Source: Bacillus sp. F19 (GTDB lineage Bacteria > Bacillota > Bacilli > Bacillales > Bacillaceae). From it: a DNA stretch of 64,000 nt. Where the stretch lies: NCBI GenBank assembly GCA_023823795.1, contig CP085710.1:4738001-4802000 (forward strand), in the 5' to 3' direction. Below, in pieces: positions 1-8,326 of this stretch; position 1 is the first letter of the stretch, and every line of letters begins with the position of its first letter. Below the pieces are notes generated by a model, which saw only the letters and a list, made by a program, of their open reading frames with translations, was not told where the DNA came from and did no database searches. Made by a program: the position numbers and the translations under genes.

Positions 1-1130
1 TTATCCAATTCGCAAGAATCCATGTTCAATTCGCAAAAACGGGCTTCCAACTCGCAAACCTTACTTTCAACGGATAAACTGCATTAAAAATGCCTGTTTT
101 GGCTATTTTATCGATGCTGCTGCTGAAAACGAATGATTTTCCGCTGTGTAGGCATCTCCCTCTCGTATATCAGAGCACGCAACTAGCAAAAAACGACATT
201 CATTTAGCAAAAAACCTTATCCAATTCGCAAGAATCCATGTTCAATTCGCAAAAACGGGCTTCCAACTCGCAAACCTTACTTTCAACGGATAAAATCCCT
301 GTTCAACTCGCAGAAATGGGCTTCCAACTCGCAAACCTTACTTTCAACGGATAAACTGCATTAAAAATGCCTGTTTTGGCTATTTTATCGATGTTGCTGC
401 TGAAAACGAATGATTTTCCGCTGTGTGTAGGCATCTCCCTCTCGTTTCAGAGCACGCAACTAGCAAAAAACGACATTCATTTAGCAAAAAACCTTATCCA
501 ATTCGCAAGAATCCCTGTTTAACTTGCAAAAATAGGTTTCCAACTCGCAAACCTTACTTTCAACGGATAAACTGCATTAAAATGCCTGTTTTGGCTATTT
601 TATCGATGCTGCTGCTGAAAACGAATGATTTTCCGCTGTGTGTAGGCATCTCCCTCTCGTTTCAGAGCACGCAACTAGCAAAAAACCTTATCCAATTCGC
701 AAGAATCCATGTTCAACTCGCAAAAATGGGCTTCCAACTCGCAAACCTTACTTTCAACGGATAAACTGCATTAAAATGCCTGTTTTGGCTATTTTATCGA
801 TGTTGCTGCTGAAAACGAATGATTTTCCGTTATGTGTAGGCATCTCCCTCTCGTTTCAGATCACATAACTAGCAATAACCGACATTCATTTAGCAAAAAA
901 CCTTATCCAATTCGCAAGAATCCATGTTCAACTCACAAAAATGGGCTTCCAACTCGCAAACCTTGATTTCAACGGATATACTGGATTAAAATGCCTGTGT
1001 TGACTATTTTATCGATGCCGCTGTGTAGACATCTACCTCTCGTTTCAGAGTACACAACTAGCAAAAAACCTTATCCAACTCGCAAGAATCCCTGTTCAAC
1101 TCTCAGAAATGGGCTTCCAACTCGCTTAAG
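1..1130. repeat. Nested tandem repeat block (21-bp units inside ~204-280-bp units)
   Basis: This stretch is almost entirely repetitive. A large unit containing the landmark ACTGCATTAAAA recurs at about 78, 355, 571, 775 and 979, giving spacings of 277, 216, 204 and 204 bases, with a final decayed unit to about 1130. Inside each unit, a degenerate 21-base motif built on AACTCGCAAA or AACTAGCAAA recurs; in one run it starts at 181, 202, 223, 244 and 265, an exact 21-base step. The open frames here are by-products of a repeat length divisible by three and show no ribosome site. The copies differ by small substitutions, and the last is the most decayed. The block lies just downstream of the tagO terminator. 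Function unknown. Confidence 0.9.
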
Positions 1131-1152
1131 CTCCATTTCCAGTGAAGAAAAC

Positions 1153-1181
1153 AAAAAAACCGCACAGCAGCAGCTATGCGG
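1153..1181 (-). terminator. Terminator of tagO
   Basis: On the minus strand a hairpin with arms CCGCATAGC and GCTGTGCGG around TGCT is followed by seven T. It begins two bases after the tagO stop codon. Confidence 0.85.
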
Positions 1182-1183
1182 AA

Positions 1184-2266
1184 TTAATTATCTTTTTGAG
1201 GCTTTGGCTTAGCCATAAGCTTTCTGAATGCATTTATAAGCGGTTTATGGCCTTCCCCGATTAATCCGACGAGCTCAGCTGTTATCTGGATGAAGAACAG
1301 CAGAATCATCATAATTAAGAGAGCCATCCACATCGTTGCATTTGAGAAAAGAATAGCCGACAGACCAAAGCATGCGCTGAAGAAGTAAATAAGCAGCACG
1401 GACTTTCTGTGGCTGAATCCCATGTCCACTAAACAATAGTGCAAATGAAGCTTATCGGGTGCAGCGATGTTCTGTCTGTTCACCAGTCTTCGCACAATCG
1501 CAAAAAGTGTGTCAAAAATAGGTATAGCCAAAACAATGATCGGAATAATAAAACCGAATAATGTGATGTTTTTAAATAATCCCATTGTCGACAGAATAGA
1601 GATGGAATATCCGAGGAACAGCGCTCCGGTATCTCCCATAAAAATCTTCGCCGGGTAGAAATTGTGAATCAGGAATCCGAGCGTGCTTCCGATCAGAATC
1701 ACACACAGGGATACAACTGCAAATTGAAAATTAGTAAACGCCATGATCAGGATACTGGTCATCGCAATTGATGAAACGCCCGCTGCCAGCCCGTCTAATC
1801 CATCGATCAAATTGATGGCATTTGTGACGCCGACGATCCAGAGAATGGTTACAGGATAGCTCCAATAATCAAGATAGATCAGTCCGAAAAATGGAAGGGT
1901 AATCTTGTTAATAAGCAATCCGGATGAGACAACGACTGCTGCTGCAGCCAACTGCCCTGCAAGCTTATACTTTGCCGAAAGAGTAAAGCGATCATCAAGA
2001 ATACCAATGATGATAATGATGAAAGCACCGATTATAATCTCTTTCATATACATTGATTCAGGACGCAAGTACAGGTAGCCTGCCACAACTCCGATAAAGA
2101 TGGCAAGACCGCCAAGCCTTGGCATTAGGCCCTGATGGATTTTTCGCTTGTTGGGCTTATCAACCGCCCCGATTTTTATCGCAAGTTTTTTTATAAGTGG
2201 CGTAATAGATACAGCCACTATAAACGATATTATAAAAGCTATAATATATTTAGAATAATCTAACAT
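1184..2266 (-). CDS. tagO: UDP-GlcNAc:undecaprenyl-phosphate GlcNAc-1-phosphate transferase (TagO/WecA family)
   Basis: This integral membrane enzyme moves GlcNAc-1-phosphate from UDP-GlcNAc to undecaprenyl phosphate, the first step of wall teichoic acid and related wall polymers. The 360-residue length and dense hydrophobic segments fit the MraY/WecA family. Family motifs are visible: ILDDRF, the NLIDGLDGLA segment and MGDTGALFLG, which carry the acidic metal- and substrate-binding residues. HLHY and the HRKS region near the end are the usual cytosolic loop. The ATG has only a weak GGTG ribosome site. A stronger GGAGG lies about 30 bases upstream but serves no in-frame start. The gene stands alone with its own promoter and terminator. 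It presumably primes the polymer assembled by the glycosyltransferases that follow. Confidence 0.93.
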   Translation of the reverse strand: MLDYSKYIIAFIISFIVAVSITPLIKKLAIKIGAVDKPNKRKIHQGLMPRLGGLAIFIGVVAGYLYLRPESMYMKEIIIGAFIIIIIGILDDRFTLSAKYKLAGQLAAAAVVVSSGLLINKITLPFFGLIYLDYWSYPVTILWIVGVTNAINLIDGLDGLAAGVSSIAMTSILIMAFTNFQFAVVSLCVILIGSTLGFLIHNFYPAKIFMGDTGALFLGYSISILSTMGLFKNITLFGFIIPIIVLAIPIFDTLFAIVRRLVNRQNIAAPDKLHLHYCLVDMGFSHRKSVLLIYFFSACFGLSAILFSNATMWMALLIMMILLFFIQITAELVGLIGEGHKPLINAFRKLMAKPKPQKDN

Positions 2267-2303
2267 GCTTACACCAACTTGTGTGAGATATTTTCACTTC
2301 CTC

Positions 2304-2331
2304 CATCATAGCAAAAATATATAAACTTGCA
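2304..2331 (-). promoter_or_regulatory. Likely SigA promoter of tagO
   Basis: On the minus strand TTGCAA is followed after 16 bases by TATGAT, with a TGC just before the -10 element, an extended -10 feature. It lies about 40 bases upstream of the tagO start. Confidence 0.6.
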
Positions 2332-2401
2332 ATTATTATTTTGTTAAGATTTTGTACGCTTTATTCTAAGTATGAACTCTTTTTGAACAAAATCATAATC
2401 G

Positions 2402-3526
2402 CTATTGCTGCTTCAGCAATTTTTTATAAAATGAGACTAACTTTTTTTCTTCAGTTTCCCAATTATAGGTTGTTTCGAAACTCTTTCTTCCATTTACACC
2501 AAAATCTTTTGTCTTTTCCGGATCATGCAGGAGCACATTCAATGCTCCAGCAATGGATTCAGGCTTCTCAGGATCAATCAAAAGTCCGCTGTGTGAATTC
2601 TCTACCACTTTCCGGTAATGAGGGAAATCAGAAGCCAGAATCGCAACGCCTGCTGCCATGTATTCAAATAGTTTATTGGGCAGACAAACCAAATGATTGA
2701 GCTCAGGCAAGTAAGGAATAATACCTATTGAAGCCTTTGACAGATAGGTTTCGATTTCTGAATAAGGCACACTTCCCATAAACTCCACCCGGTCAGCCAA
2801 TCCATAATCTTTTACCTTCTGTTTGATTTTCCGTTCGAATGCTTCAGACTCAAATCTTCCAACAAAAACAAACCTTGCATCCGGATGCTTTACCGCTGCC
2901 AGTGAAAAGGCCTCTGTTAACTGTTCAATCCCTCTGATAGGAGTTATTCCGCCAAGATAAAGAATCATGTCAGGATCTTTCAGCGCAGAGTGATTGAGCG
3001 TGAACATCTCAGTCAAAGGATAGTTTTCAATCTTGCAGGAGTTATATCTCTGATACCTCTCTCCTACTTCGTCCGTCGTATAAATAACACCTGACAAAAT
3101 AGGCAGAGAAATTCTCTCAATGGCTTCGTAAATGAAACGGACAGGTTTTTTCATCCAGCTTTTCAAGTATTTTTTGCTCATAATCGCATTAGGGTAATGC
3201 TCATGGGCATCAAAGATTACAGGCTTTCCGGTAAAAATACGAAGCAGAACCCCAACTGGAATAAGCTCTGGATCATGAAAATGATAAAGGTCCGCATTTG
3301 TATTTCTTGCTGCTTTGAAAACGGTAAACGTATGTAAAAAACGCTTGAATTCCTGCTTTGGCTTTTCGATTGGAATAAGCGCTATTGAATCTTCCAGCAT
3401 CTTCTCAGGCTTCGGTGCGACAAGTGAAACATCATACCCCGCCTTAACAAGAGATTTGCATTGCTTATGATAAATACGGCCGTCATATGCGTTATGAACA
3501 GACGTGATTACGCAGATTTTCTTCAT
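2402..3526 (-). CDS. Glycosyltransferase family 4 (GT-B fold)
   Basis: A 374-residue cytosolic glycosyltransferase. The N-terminal half begins with the sugar-nucleotide-fold strand KKICVITSVHNAYDGRIY and contains the DLYHFHDPELIP segment common in GT4 enzymes acting on surface polysaccharides. The C-terminal half carries MILYLGGITPIRGIEQLTEA and the nucleotide-binding end LPNKLFEYMAAGVAILASD, with the conserved E-x7-E region. The ATG follows an AAAGGA site about ten bases away. It lies divergently from the next glycosyltransferase across about 140 bases. Acceptor and donor cannot be read from sequence; by context it adds a sugar to the TagO-primed polymer. Confidence 0.85.
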   Translation of the reverse strand: MKKICVITSVHNAYDGRIYHKQCKSLVKAGYDVSLVAPKPEKMLEDSIALIPIEKPKQEFKRFLHTFTVFKAARNTNADLYHFHDPELIPVGVLLRIFTGKPVIFDAHEHYPNAIMSKKYLKSWMKKPVRFIYEAIERISLPILSGVIYTTDEVGERYQRYNSCKIENYPLTEMFTLNHSALKDPDMILYLGGITPIRGIEQLTEAFSLAAVKHPDARFVFVGRFESEAFERKIKQKVKDYGLADRVEFMGSVPYSEIETYLSKASIGIIPYLPELNHLVCLPNKLFEYMAAGVAILASDFPHYRKVVENSHSGLLIDPEKPESIAGALNVLLHDPEKTKDFGVNGRKSFETTYNWETEEKKLVSFYKKLLKQQ

Positions 3527-3668
3527 AGATATCCATTCCTTTTTAAAGTTATAGCAGAGTATAGCGTTTAGCGCATTGATGTTCTCTCAACTCTAAGTTG
3601 TAACTTTTCAATTTATACTTTACACTATTATATTGACATATCCTAATTTTTAATAGAAAGGGATCACT

Positions 3669-4901
3669 ATGAAAATCGTTTATATAACACAGCACTTTCC
3701 GCCTGAAATTGGTGCAGCACAAGGCCGTGCCTTTGATTTGAGTACGAATCTTTCAAACTTAGGGCATGATCTGCATGTGCTTACGGCCTTTCCAAATCAT
3801 GAGTCAACTTCTAAATTGTACAGCAAAGAGAAGGTGAACAAGCTTTCCGTTTATCGCTCTTTTCGCATACGTGATACTAAAAAAAGCTCAATCCGGCGTT
3901 TAGCCAACTACTTGTCATTCATGTGCTCAAGCATCTTCAGCGGCTTGTTCGTTAAAAAACCGGATATTGTTTATGCAACCTCCCCCCAGCTCTTTCAAGG
4001 GGTTACCGGGTATGTGCTGAGCCGCATTCATAGAACAAAGTTCGTTTTTGAAGTCCGTGATTTATGGGTAGACTTCGCTGAAATTTTAGGCCAATTTAAA
4101 AACAAAAAATTACTGAATCTCGCCAGAAAGCTTGAGAATTTCATTTATAAAAAAGCGGATCTGATCGTTGTCGTCACTCACGGCTACAAAGATCGTCTGA
4201 TAGACCTGGGTATTTCAGCAGAAAAGATCATCGTCATTCCAAACGGAGTGAATCCAAATACCTTAAAACCTGTTATAAAAAGGAACGATGTGAAAACGGA
4301 ATACGGGATCGAAGATAAATTCCTCGTTCTTTATACAGGCAATATTGGGGCAGCGCAAGGTCTTCAGACCATCATAACAGCTGCGGTAAAGCTGAAGGGT
4401 GACCCTTCTGTCTGCTTTATGTTCATAGGTGAAGGTGTTGAAAAAGAAGCTTTAATGGAACAAGTGAAAGCAAATGAGTTAACCAACGTGCTCTTTCTCG
4501 ACAGCAAAAGAAAAGAAGAATTGGCTTCCTACTACGACAGCGCTGATCTTGGCATTGTCAGTTTAAAAAAGCACCCATTATTCGAAATCACCATTCCATC
4601 CAAGGTGTTCGATTATATGGCGGTTTCACTGCCGGTACTGATCGGTGTTGAGGGTGAAGCCAGAGAGATCGTTGAGAAAAATCATGCCGGCTTCACATTT
4701 GAACCAGAGAATCCGGAAGACTTTATCCGTGTACTCAAGCTCGCCCAAAGCCAGCCTGAAACAATTAAAGAAATGAAGAAAAACCTGCGTCACCATCTTC
4801 TTCAATCTTTTAATAGAGAAACACAGGCAGCAGAGCTTTCTCAAGCCCTGCAAGACTACATTGAATCTCAAAGCATCAGCCGCATAAAAAAGACGACCTG
4901 A
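3669..4901 (+). CDS. Glycosyltransferase family 4 (WbuB/WcaI-like)
   Basis: A 410-residue GT-B glycosyltransferase. The N terminus VYITQHFPPEIGAAQGR is typical of the WbuB-like subfamily that transfers deoxy-amino or N-acetyl sugars to lipid carriers. The C-terminal domain has VLYTGNIGAAQGLQTII and the nucleotide-binding segment IPSKVFDYMAVSLPVLIG. GAAAGGGA precedes the ATG by seven bases. It is the only plus-strand gene in the first 19 kb, and its stop codon lies inside the left arm of its terminator. The lipid-linked intermediate is a plausible acceptor, but this is inference from the subfamily. Confidence 0.86.
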   Translation: MKIVYITQHFPPEIGAAQGRAFDLSTNLSNLGHDLHVLTAFPNHESTSKLYSKEKVNKLSVYRSFRIRDTKKSSIRRLANYLSFMCSSIFSGLFVKKPDIVYATSPQLFQGVTGYVLSRIHRTKFVFEVRDLWVDFAEILGQFKNKKLLNLARKLENFIYKKADLIVVVTHGYKDRLIDLGISAEKIIVIPNGVNPNTLKPVIKRNDVKTEYGIEDKFLVLYTGNIGAAQGLQTIITAAVKLKGDPSVCFMFIGEGVEKEALMEQVKANELTNVLFLDSKRKEELASYYDSADLGIVSLKKHPLFEITIPSKVFDYMAVSLPVLIGVEGEAREIVEKNHAGFTFEPENPEDFIRVLKLAQSQPETIKEMKKNLRHHLLQSFNRETQAAELSQALQDYIESQSISRIKKTT

Positions 4902-4927
4902 TTTCAGCATCAGGTCGTTTTTTTTTT
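4893..4927 (+). terminator. Terminator of the 3669-4901 glycosyltransferase
   Basis: A perfect ten-base stem, ACGACCTGAT with ATCAGGTCGT, encloses a six-base loop and is followed by more than eight T. The TGA stop codon sits within the left arm. Confidence 0.92.
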
Positions 4928-4959
4928 GATTTAAAAGAAATATAAAGTTTTGCGCTTTA

Positions 4960-5080
4960 CTTGTCCAGCTCCACCGCCCAACTCCTCGGCCAGAACGGAT
5001 CCGCCAAAAAAGTCAAACCTGGACTTTTCTGCCGGATCCTTATCTGTCTGTCGGAGCTAAACGGGCGGTTCCGCTTTTCT
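4960..5080 (+). repeat. Dispersed intergenic hairpin element, copy A
   Basis: This gene-free stretch carries blocks also found in inverted orientation at 23557-23700: CCTCGGCCAGAAC, AAAGTCAAACC, GACTTTTC, CTTATCTGTCTGTCGG, GAGCTAAAC and CGGTTCCGCTTTTC, in the same order. Its core folds into a long hairpin (about 4996-5039) with outer arms around GGATCC, inner arms AAAAGTC/GACTTTT and loop AAACCTG. It ends three bases from the mnaA stop codon, so it may also serve as the 3' end of mnaA. I recall similar dispersed elements in Bacillus genomes but cannot name this family. Confidence 0.8.
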
Positions 5081-5082
5081 TA

Positions 5083-6228
5083 TTATACTTGGAAAGGATC
5101 AGGCTTTTCATCACGCTTTTTGAAATAGTGCAGAATGGCTTCCACGATACGTCTGGAAGCTTCTCCGTCTCCATATGGATTAGAGGCTTTCGACATCTCT
5201 TCATAGCGTTCTTTATTGTTAAGCAGCTCGTAAGCAAGCTTATAGATCGTTTCCTCATCAGTACCTGCAAGCTTCAATGTTCCTGCTTCAATTCCTTCAG
5301 GGCGCTCTGTTGTGTCCCGCAAGACAAGAACAGGCACTCCAAGAGATGGCGCTTCTTCCTGTACGCCGCCTGAATCTGTAAGGATAATATGAGCCTTAGA
5401 AGCGAAGTTATGGAAATCATAAACGCCAAGCGGTTCGATTAAATGAATTCTAGGATCATTGCCAAGGATTTCATCCGCTATTTCACGAACAGCCGGATTT
5501 AAATGGACAGGATAAACTACCTGTACATCATTATGCTCTGTGATCAGGCGTTTAATCGCACGGAACATGTTTCTCATCGGCTCCCCTAAGTTCTCGCGGC
5601 GGTGAGCTGTTAATAGAATCATGCGGTCAGATCCTACCTTTTCAAGCACCTCATGAGTATAGGAATCCTTAACAGTTGTTTTTAAAGCATCAATCGCAGT
5701 GTTGCCTGTTATGTAAATCGTCTCGCCTTTTTTATTTTCCTGAAGCAGATTGGCCTCCGCTTTGTCCGTTGGAGCAAAATGAAGATCTGCAATCACACCT
5801 GTAATTTGACGATTAACCTCTTCAGGGAATGGAGAGTATTTGTTCCATGTTCTTAGTCCTGCTTCTACATGCCCGACAGCAATTTGATTATAAAATGCAG
5901 CTAAGCTTGCAACAAACGTTGTCGTTGTATCGCCATGAACCAGTACAAGATCAGGCTTAATTTCCTTCATCACTTCATCTAAGCCTTCGAGCGCCTTTGT
6001 TGTTACACCTGTCAGCGTCTGGCGGTCCTTCATAATGTTCAGATCATGATCTGGAGTCACTTCAAATAATTCCAATACCTGATCAAGCATTTGGCGATGC
6101 TGGGCAGTTACAGTAACGATTGAATCAATTTCATCCGGATACTTTTCAAGTTCAAGCACAAGCGGTGCCATTTTAATGGCTTCAGGTCTTGTACCGAAAA
6201 TAGTCATGACTTTTAATTTGCGATCCAT
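5083..6228 (-). CDS. mnaA: UDP-N-acetylglucosamine 2-epimerase (non-hydrolysing)
   Basis: Interconverts UDP-GlcNAc and UDP-ManNAc in the cytosol, supplying ManNAc for wall polymers. The protein is 381 residues from the chosen ATG, the normal family length. Motifs include MTIFGTRPEAIKMAPL at the N terminus, HGDTTT, GHVEAGLRT, LTAHRRENLG and TDSGGVQEEAPSLGVPVL, which line the UDP-sugar site. A longer frame starts nine codons earlier, but TAAAAGGAGT lies ten bases before the ATG at 6228, so that start is preferred. Together with the WecC-like dehydrogenase at 9665-10924 it would yield UDP-ManNAcA. Confidence 0.95.
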   Translation of the reverse strand: MDRKLKVMTIFGTRPEAIKMAPLVLELEKYPDEIDSIVTVTAQHRQMLDQVLELFEVTPDHDLNIMKDRQTLTGVTTKALEGLDEVMKEIKPDLVLVHGDTTTTFVASLAAFYNQIAVGHVEAGLRTWNKYSPFPEEVNRQITGVIADLHFAPTDKAEANLLQENKKGETIYITGNTAIDALKTTVKDSYTHEVLEKVGSDRMILLTAHRRENLGEPMRNMFRAIKRLITEHNDVQVVYPVHLNPAVREIADEILGNDPRIHLIEPLGVYDFHNFASKAHIILTDSGGVQEEAPSLGVPVLVLRDTTERPEGIEAGTLKLAGTDEETIYKLAYELLNNKERYEEMSKASNPYGDGEASRRIVEAILHYFKKRDEKPDPFQV

Positions 6229-6272
6229 ATATACGTAACTCCTTTTATAGTCCAATTTATGCAGCTAGTCTT

Positions 6273-6281
6273 ATTATATCA
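6273..6281 (-). promoter_or_regulatory. Extended -10 promoter candidate for mnaA
   Basis: TGATATAAT on the minus strand matches an extended -10 element about 45 bases upstream of the mnaA start. No good -35 hexamer is seen at the expected distance. Confidence 0.45.
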
Positions 6282-6349
6282 CGTGCCTGAAAAAGAGTAT
6301 TTTTCTTTATTATTAGAATTTCATTTCATTTTAATTAAATATTTATAAA

Positions 6350-6378
6350 AAAGATGTGGTGCTTTAACCCCACACCAC
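6350..6378 (-). terminator. Terminator of the export-transporter operon
   Basis: On the minus strand GTGGTG and CACCAC form a stem followed by ATCTTTTTT. It overlaps the stop codon of the 6378-7595 glycosyltransferase and closes the operon that starts at 9106. Confidence 0.7.
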
Positions 6379-7595
6379 TACGATAAATTGTCATACATCT
6401 GTATCAGCTTTTTACTTTCTGCATCCCAAGTTAAAACCTCTCTGGCAAGCAGGCAGTTTTGCTGATAGTAAGAATATTGATTCATAATCTCCATAATGCC
6501 ATTTACAATGCCTTCCGGAGTTTCCTCTGCCAGCACGCCGGTTTTGTACTCGCCAATAATGACAGACTTGCCGGGATGATTGGAAGAAACAGCAGGAACG
6601 CCTGCCTGAAGGTATTCAAAGATTTTATTAGGCGTTGAATAATAATTGTTCTTAGAAACCTTCTCATACATCACAAGGCCGATGTCAGCCTTCGCTGTAT
6701 AATGAATTAAATCCTCAGAAGATACCTGATCGTGAAAAAAGACCCGGTCTGACAGTCCAAGAGATTGAGTACGGCTGACCAGCTCTTCTTTCAAAATACC
6801 CGAACCAATCATCACAAGTTTAAAGGTTTCAGGAAGCTTAGCCATCGCCTCAATGATCAATTCGAGTCCCCGGTACGGAGAAAATCCGCCTTGATAGAGC
6901 AGAATCGTATCTTCTTCCTTAAACCTATAATCCCAGTCAATTTGCTTATCCTGATTCAGGAAATCCTTGTGAAAAAGAGGAATATTTTGAATGAGCACAC
7001 ATGGTTTTTCACCGTTTTTTTCAAATAGATAATCTCTCAGATAAGGATTCACAGTAATAAGATAGTCTATCTTTTGAAAAAGCCGTTTTTCCATTCTGTA
7101 TCCTACAATGCGGTCGAGCTGATTTCGCCCGGCCATCTCGTTAAAGATTTCATGTGAATCATAGATTAGCTTTGCAGAGAGATCATTTGAGAGCATGTGC
7201 CCCTGCCACAGCGTATTTAAATCATGACAATGAACGGCATCAATCAAGACATCTTTTAAATTCGCTTTGACCTTTTTATAAAATTCATAGTAGGCAAGGT
7301 AGTCTTTAGGAATTTTAACAATCGGCAGTCTGGCTGTGCGGACGATCAGCTTTTTTACTGCTGATTGTCTTGTTTGACCGCCGGCATTCCCTTTAGACAT
7401 AGTTGCTTTCATGCTTTTAACTGTAATGTCAATCCGAACCAAGTGAATGTTTTTATGTAAAAAAGGAGCAGGCTCCTGGAATTCTCTGACGCAGGCTAAG
7501 TATACGGCATGTCCTGCATCAGCTAATGCCAAGGCCTCTCTTTTTACTCTCGCATCATAAGGAATATCCTTATACAGCAGCATGAGAATATTCAT
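6378..7595 (-). CDS. Glycosyltransferase family 4
   Basis: A 405-residue GT-B glycosyltransferase. The N terminus MNILMLLYKDIPYDARVKRE resembles enzymes of the GT4 group that start with a substrate-binding strand, followed by DAVHCHDLNTLWQG and YDSHEIF. The C-terminal nucleotide-sugar domain has LLYQGGFSPYRGLELI and STPNKIFEYLQAGVPAVSS. Its ATG overlaps the stop codon of the ABC ATPase by one base, so translation is probably coupled. Location in the same operon as the export transporter suggests it works on the exported polymer. Sugar specificity is unknown. Confidence 0.85.
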   Translation of the reverse strand: MNILMLLYKDIPYDARVKREALALADAGHAVYLACVREFQEPAPFLHKNIHLVRIDITVKSMKATMSKGNAGGQTRQSAVKKLIVRTARLPIVKIPKDYLAYYEFYKKVKANLKDVLIDAVHCHDLNTLWQGHMLSNDLSAKLIYDSHEIFNEMAGRNQLDRIVGYRMEKRLFQKIDYLITVNPYLRDYLFEKNGEKPCVLIQNIPLFHKDFLNQDKQIDWDYRFKEEDTILLYQGGFSPYRGLELIIEAMAKLPETFKLVMIGSGILKEELVSRTQSLGLSDRVFFHDQVSSEDLIHYTAKADIGLVMYEKVSKNNYYSTPNKIFEYLQAGVPAVSSNHPGKSVIIGEYKTGVLAEETPEGIVNGIMEIMNQYSYYQQNCLLAREVLTWDAESKKLIQMYDNLS

Positions 7596-8326
7596 TATCT
7601 TGCCTTTTTCATAAACTCATCATATTCCTTGACGATCGGGCCTGTTTCTCCAACAGCCTTTTGCTCGCCAAGGTGAATCCAGACAACACGGTCACAGATC
7701 GCTCTTACTAGATTCGATGAGTGGGTTACAAGAATAACCGTTCTTTCTTGTTTGATTTTCTCCATAATTGCTTCACGGCATTTTAGCTGAAAAGCCGTGT
7801 CGCCTACTCCTAAAACTTCATCGATGAGAAGAATTTCAGGATCAAGCGAAATAGCAGTAGCAAAAGCGAGTCTTGATTTCATTCCTGCAGAATACGTACG
7901 GACAGGTTTATAGATAAAATCGCCAAGCTCGGAGAATTCTATAATATCATCGATTTTTTCATCAATCGTTTTCTTTTTATGACCTAAAAGGAGGCCATTC
8001 AGATAGATATTCTCGATCCCCGGCAGCTCAGGCTGAAATCCCGCTCCCAATGAAAGAAGAACTGGATGCTCCTCGTCCATGATGCTGAACTCGCCTTTAT
8101 CTGGAGAAATCAGGCCGCTGAGCAGCTTTAAGAGTGTACTTTTACCAGAACCGTTTCGGCCGATTACGCCAAGAACCTCGCCTTTTTTCACTTCGAAGTT
8201 CAGGCCTTTCAGCGCCCAGAACCGGTCCTCTTTTTTATGAACACTGATTAGTTTTTTAAATGGTTTTTCTGTATGCTCCGGGTACGAAACCCAAAGATCT
8301 TTTACTTCAATTATATTTTCACTCAA
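7595..8326 (-). CDS. Polysaccharide/teichoic acid export ABC transporter, ATP-binding protein (TagH-like)
   Basis: This 243-residue ATPase has Walker A GRNGSGKST (about residues 56-64), the signature YSAGMKSRLAFA and Walker B EILLIDEVLGVGD. The latter resembles the TagH/Wzt/RfbE group that powers export of lipid-linked polysaccharides. Bacillus subtilis TagH has a long extra C-terminal region that is absent here, so this is the short form. Translation starts at TTG directly after the TAA of the permease gene, with AAGGTG upstream. It pairs with the permease at 8327-9106. Whether the cargo is teichoic acid or another wall glycan cannot be settled; no tagA, tagB, tagD or tagF gene lies in the window. 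Confidence 0.9.
   Translation of the reverse strand: MSENIIEVKDLWVSYPEHTEKPFKKLISVHKKEDRFWALKGLNFEVKKGEVLGVIGRNGSGKSTLLKLLSGLISPDKGEFSIMDEEHPVLLSLGAGFQPELPGIENIYLNGLLLGHKKKTIDEKIDDIIEFSELGDFIYKPVRTYSAGMKSRLAFATAISLDPEILLIDEVLGVGDTAFQLKCREAIMEKIKQERTVILVTHSSNLVRAICDRVVWIHLGEQKAVGETGPIVKEYDEFMKKAR

Noticed and set aside
90..868. Plus-strand frames in the leading repeat, with a seven-residue period (LAKN-type)
   Set aside because: They arise because the repeat length is a multiple of three; no ribosome site, and the same peptide recurs in every unit.
1..1130. Possible CRISPR array
   Set aside because: The short units are degenerate, have no unique spacers of constant length, and no cas genes lie in the window.
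2266..2300. Short upstream reading frame after a strong GGAGG before tagO
   Set aside because: The candidate GTG is only two bases from the site and out of frame with tagO; the peptide has no recognisable leader features.
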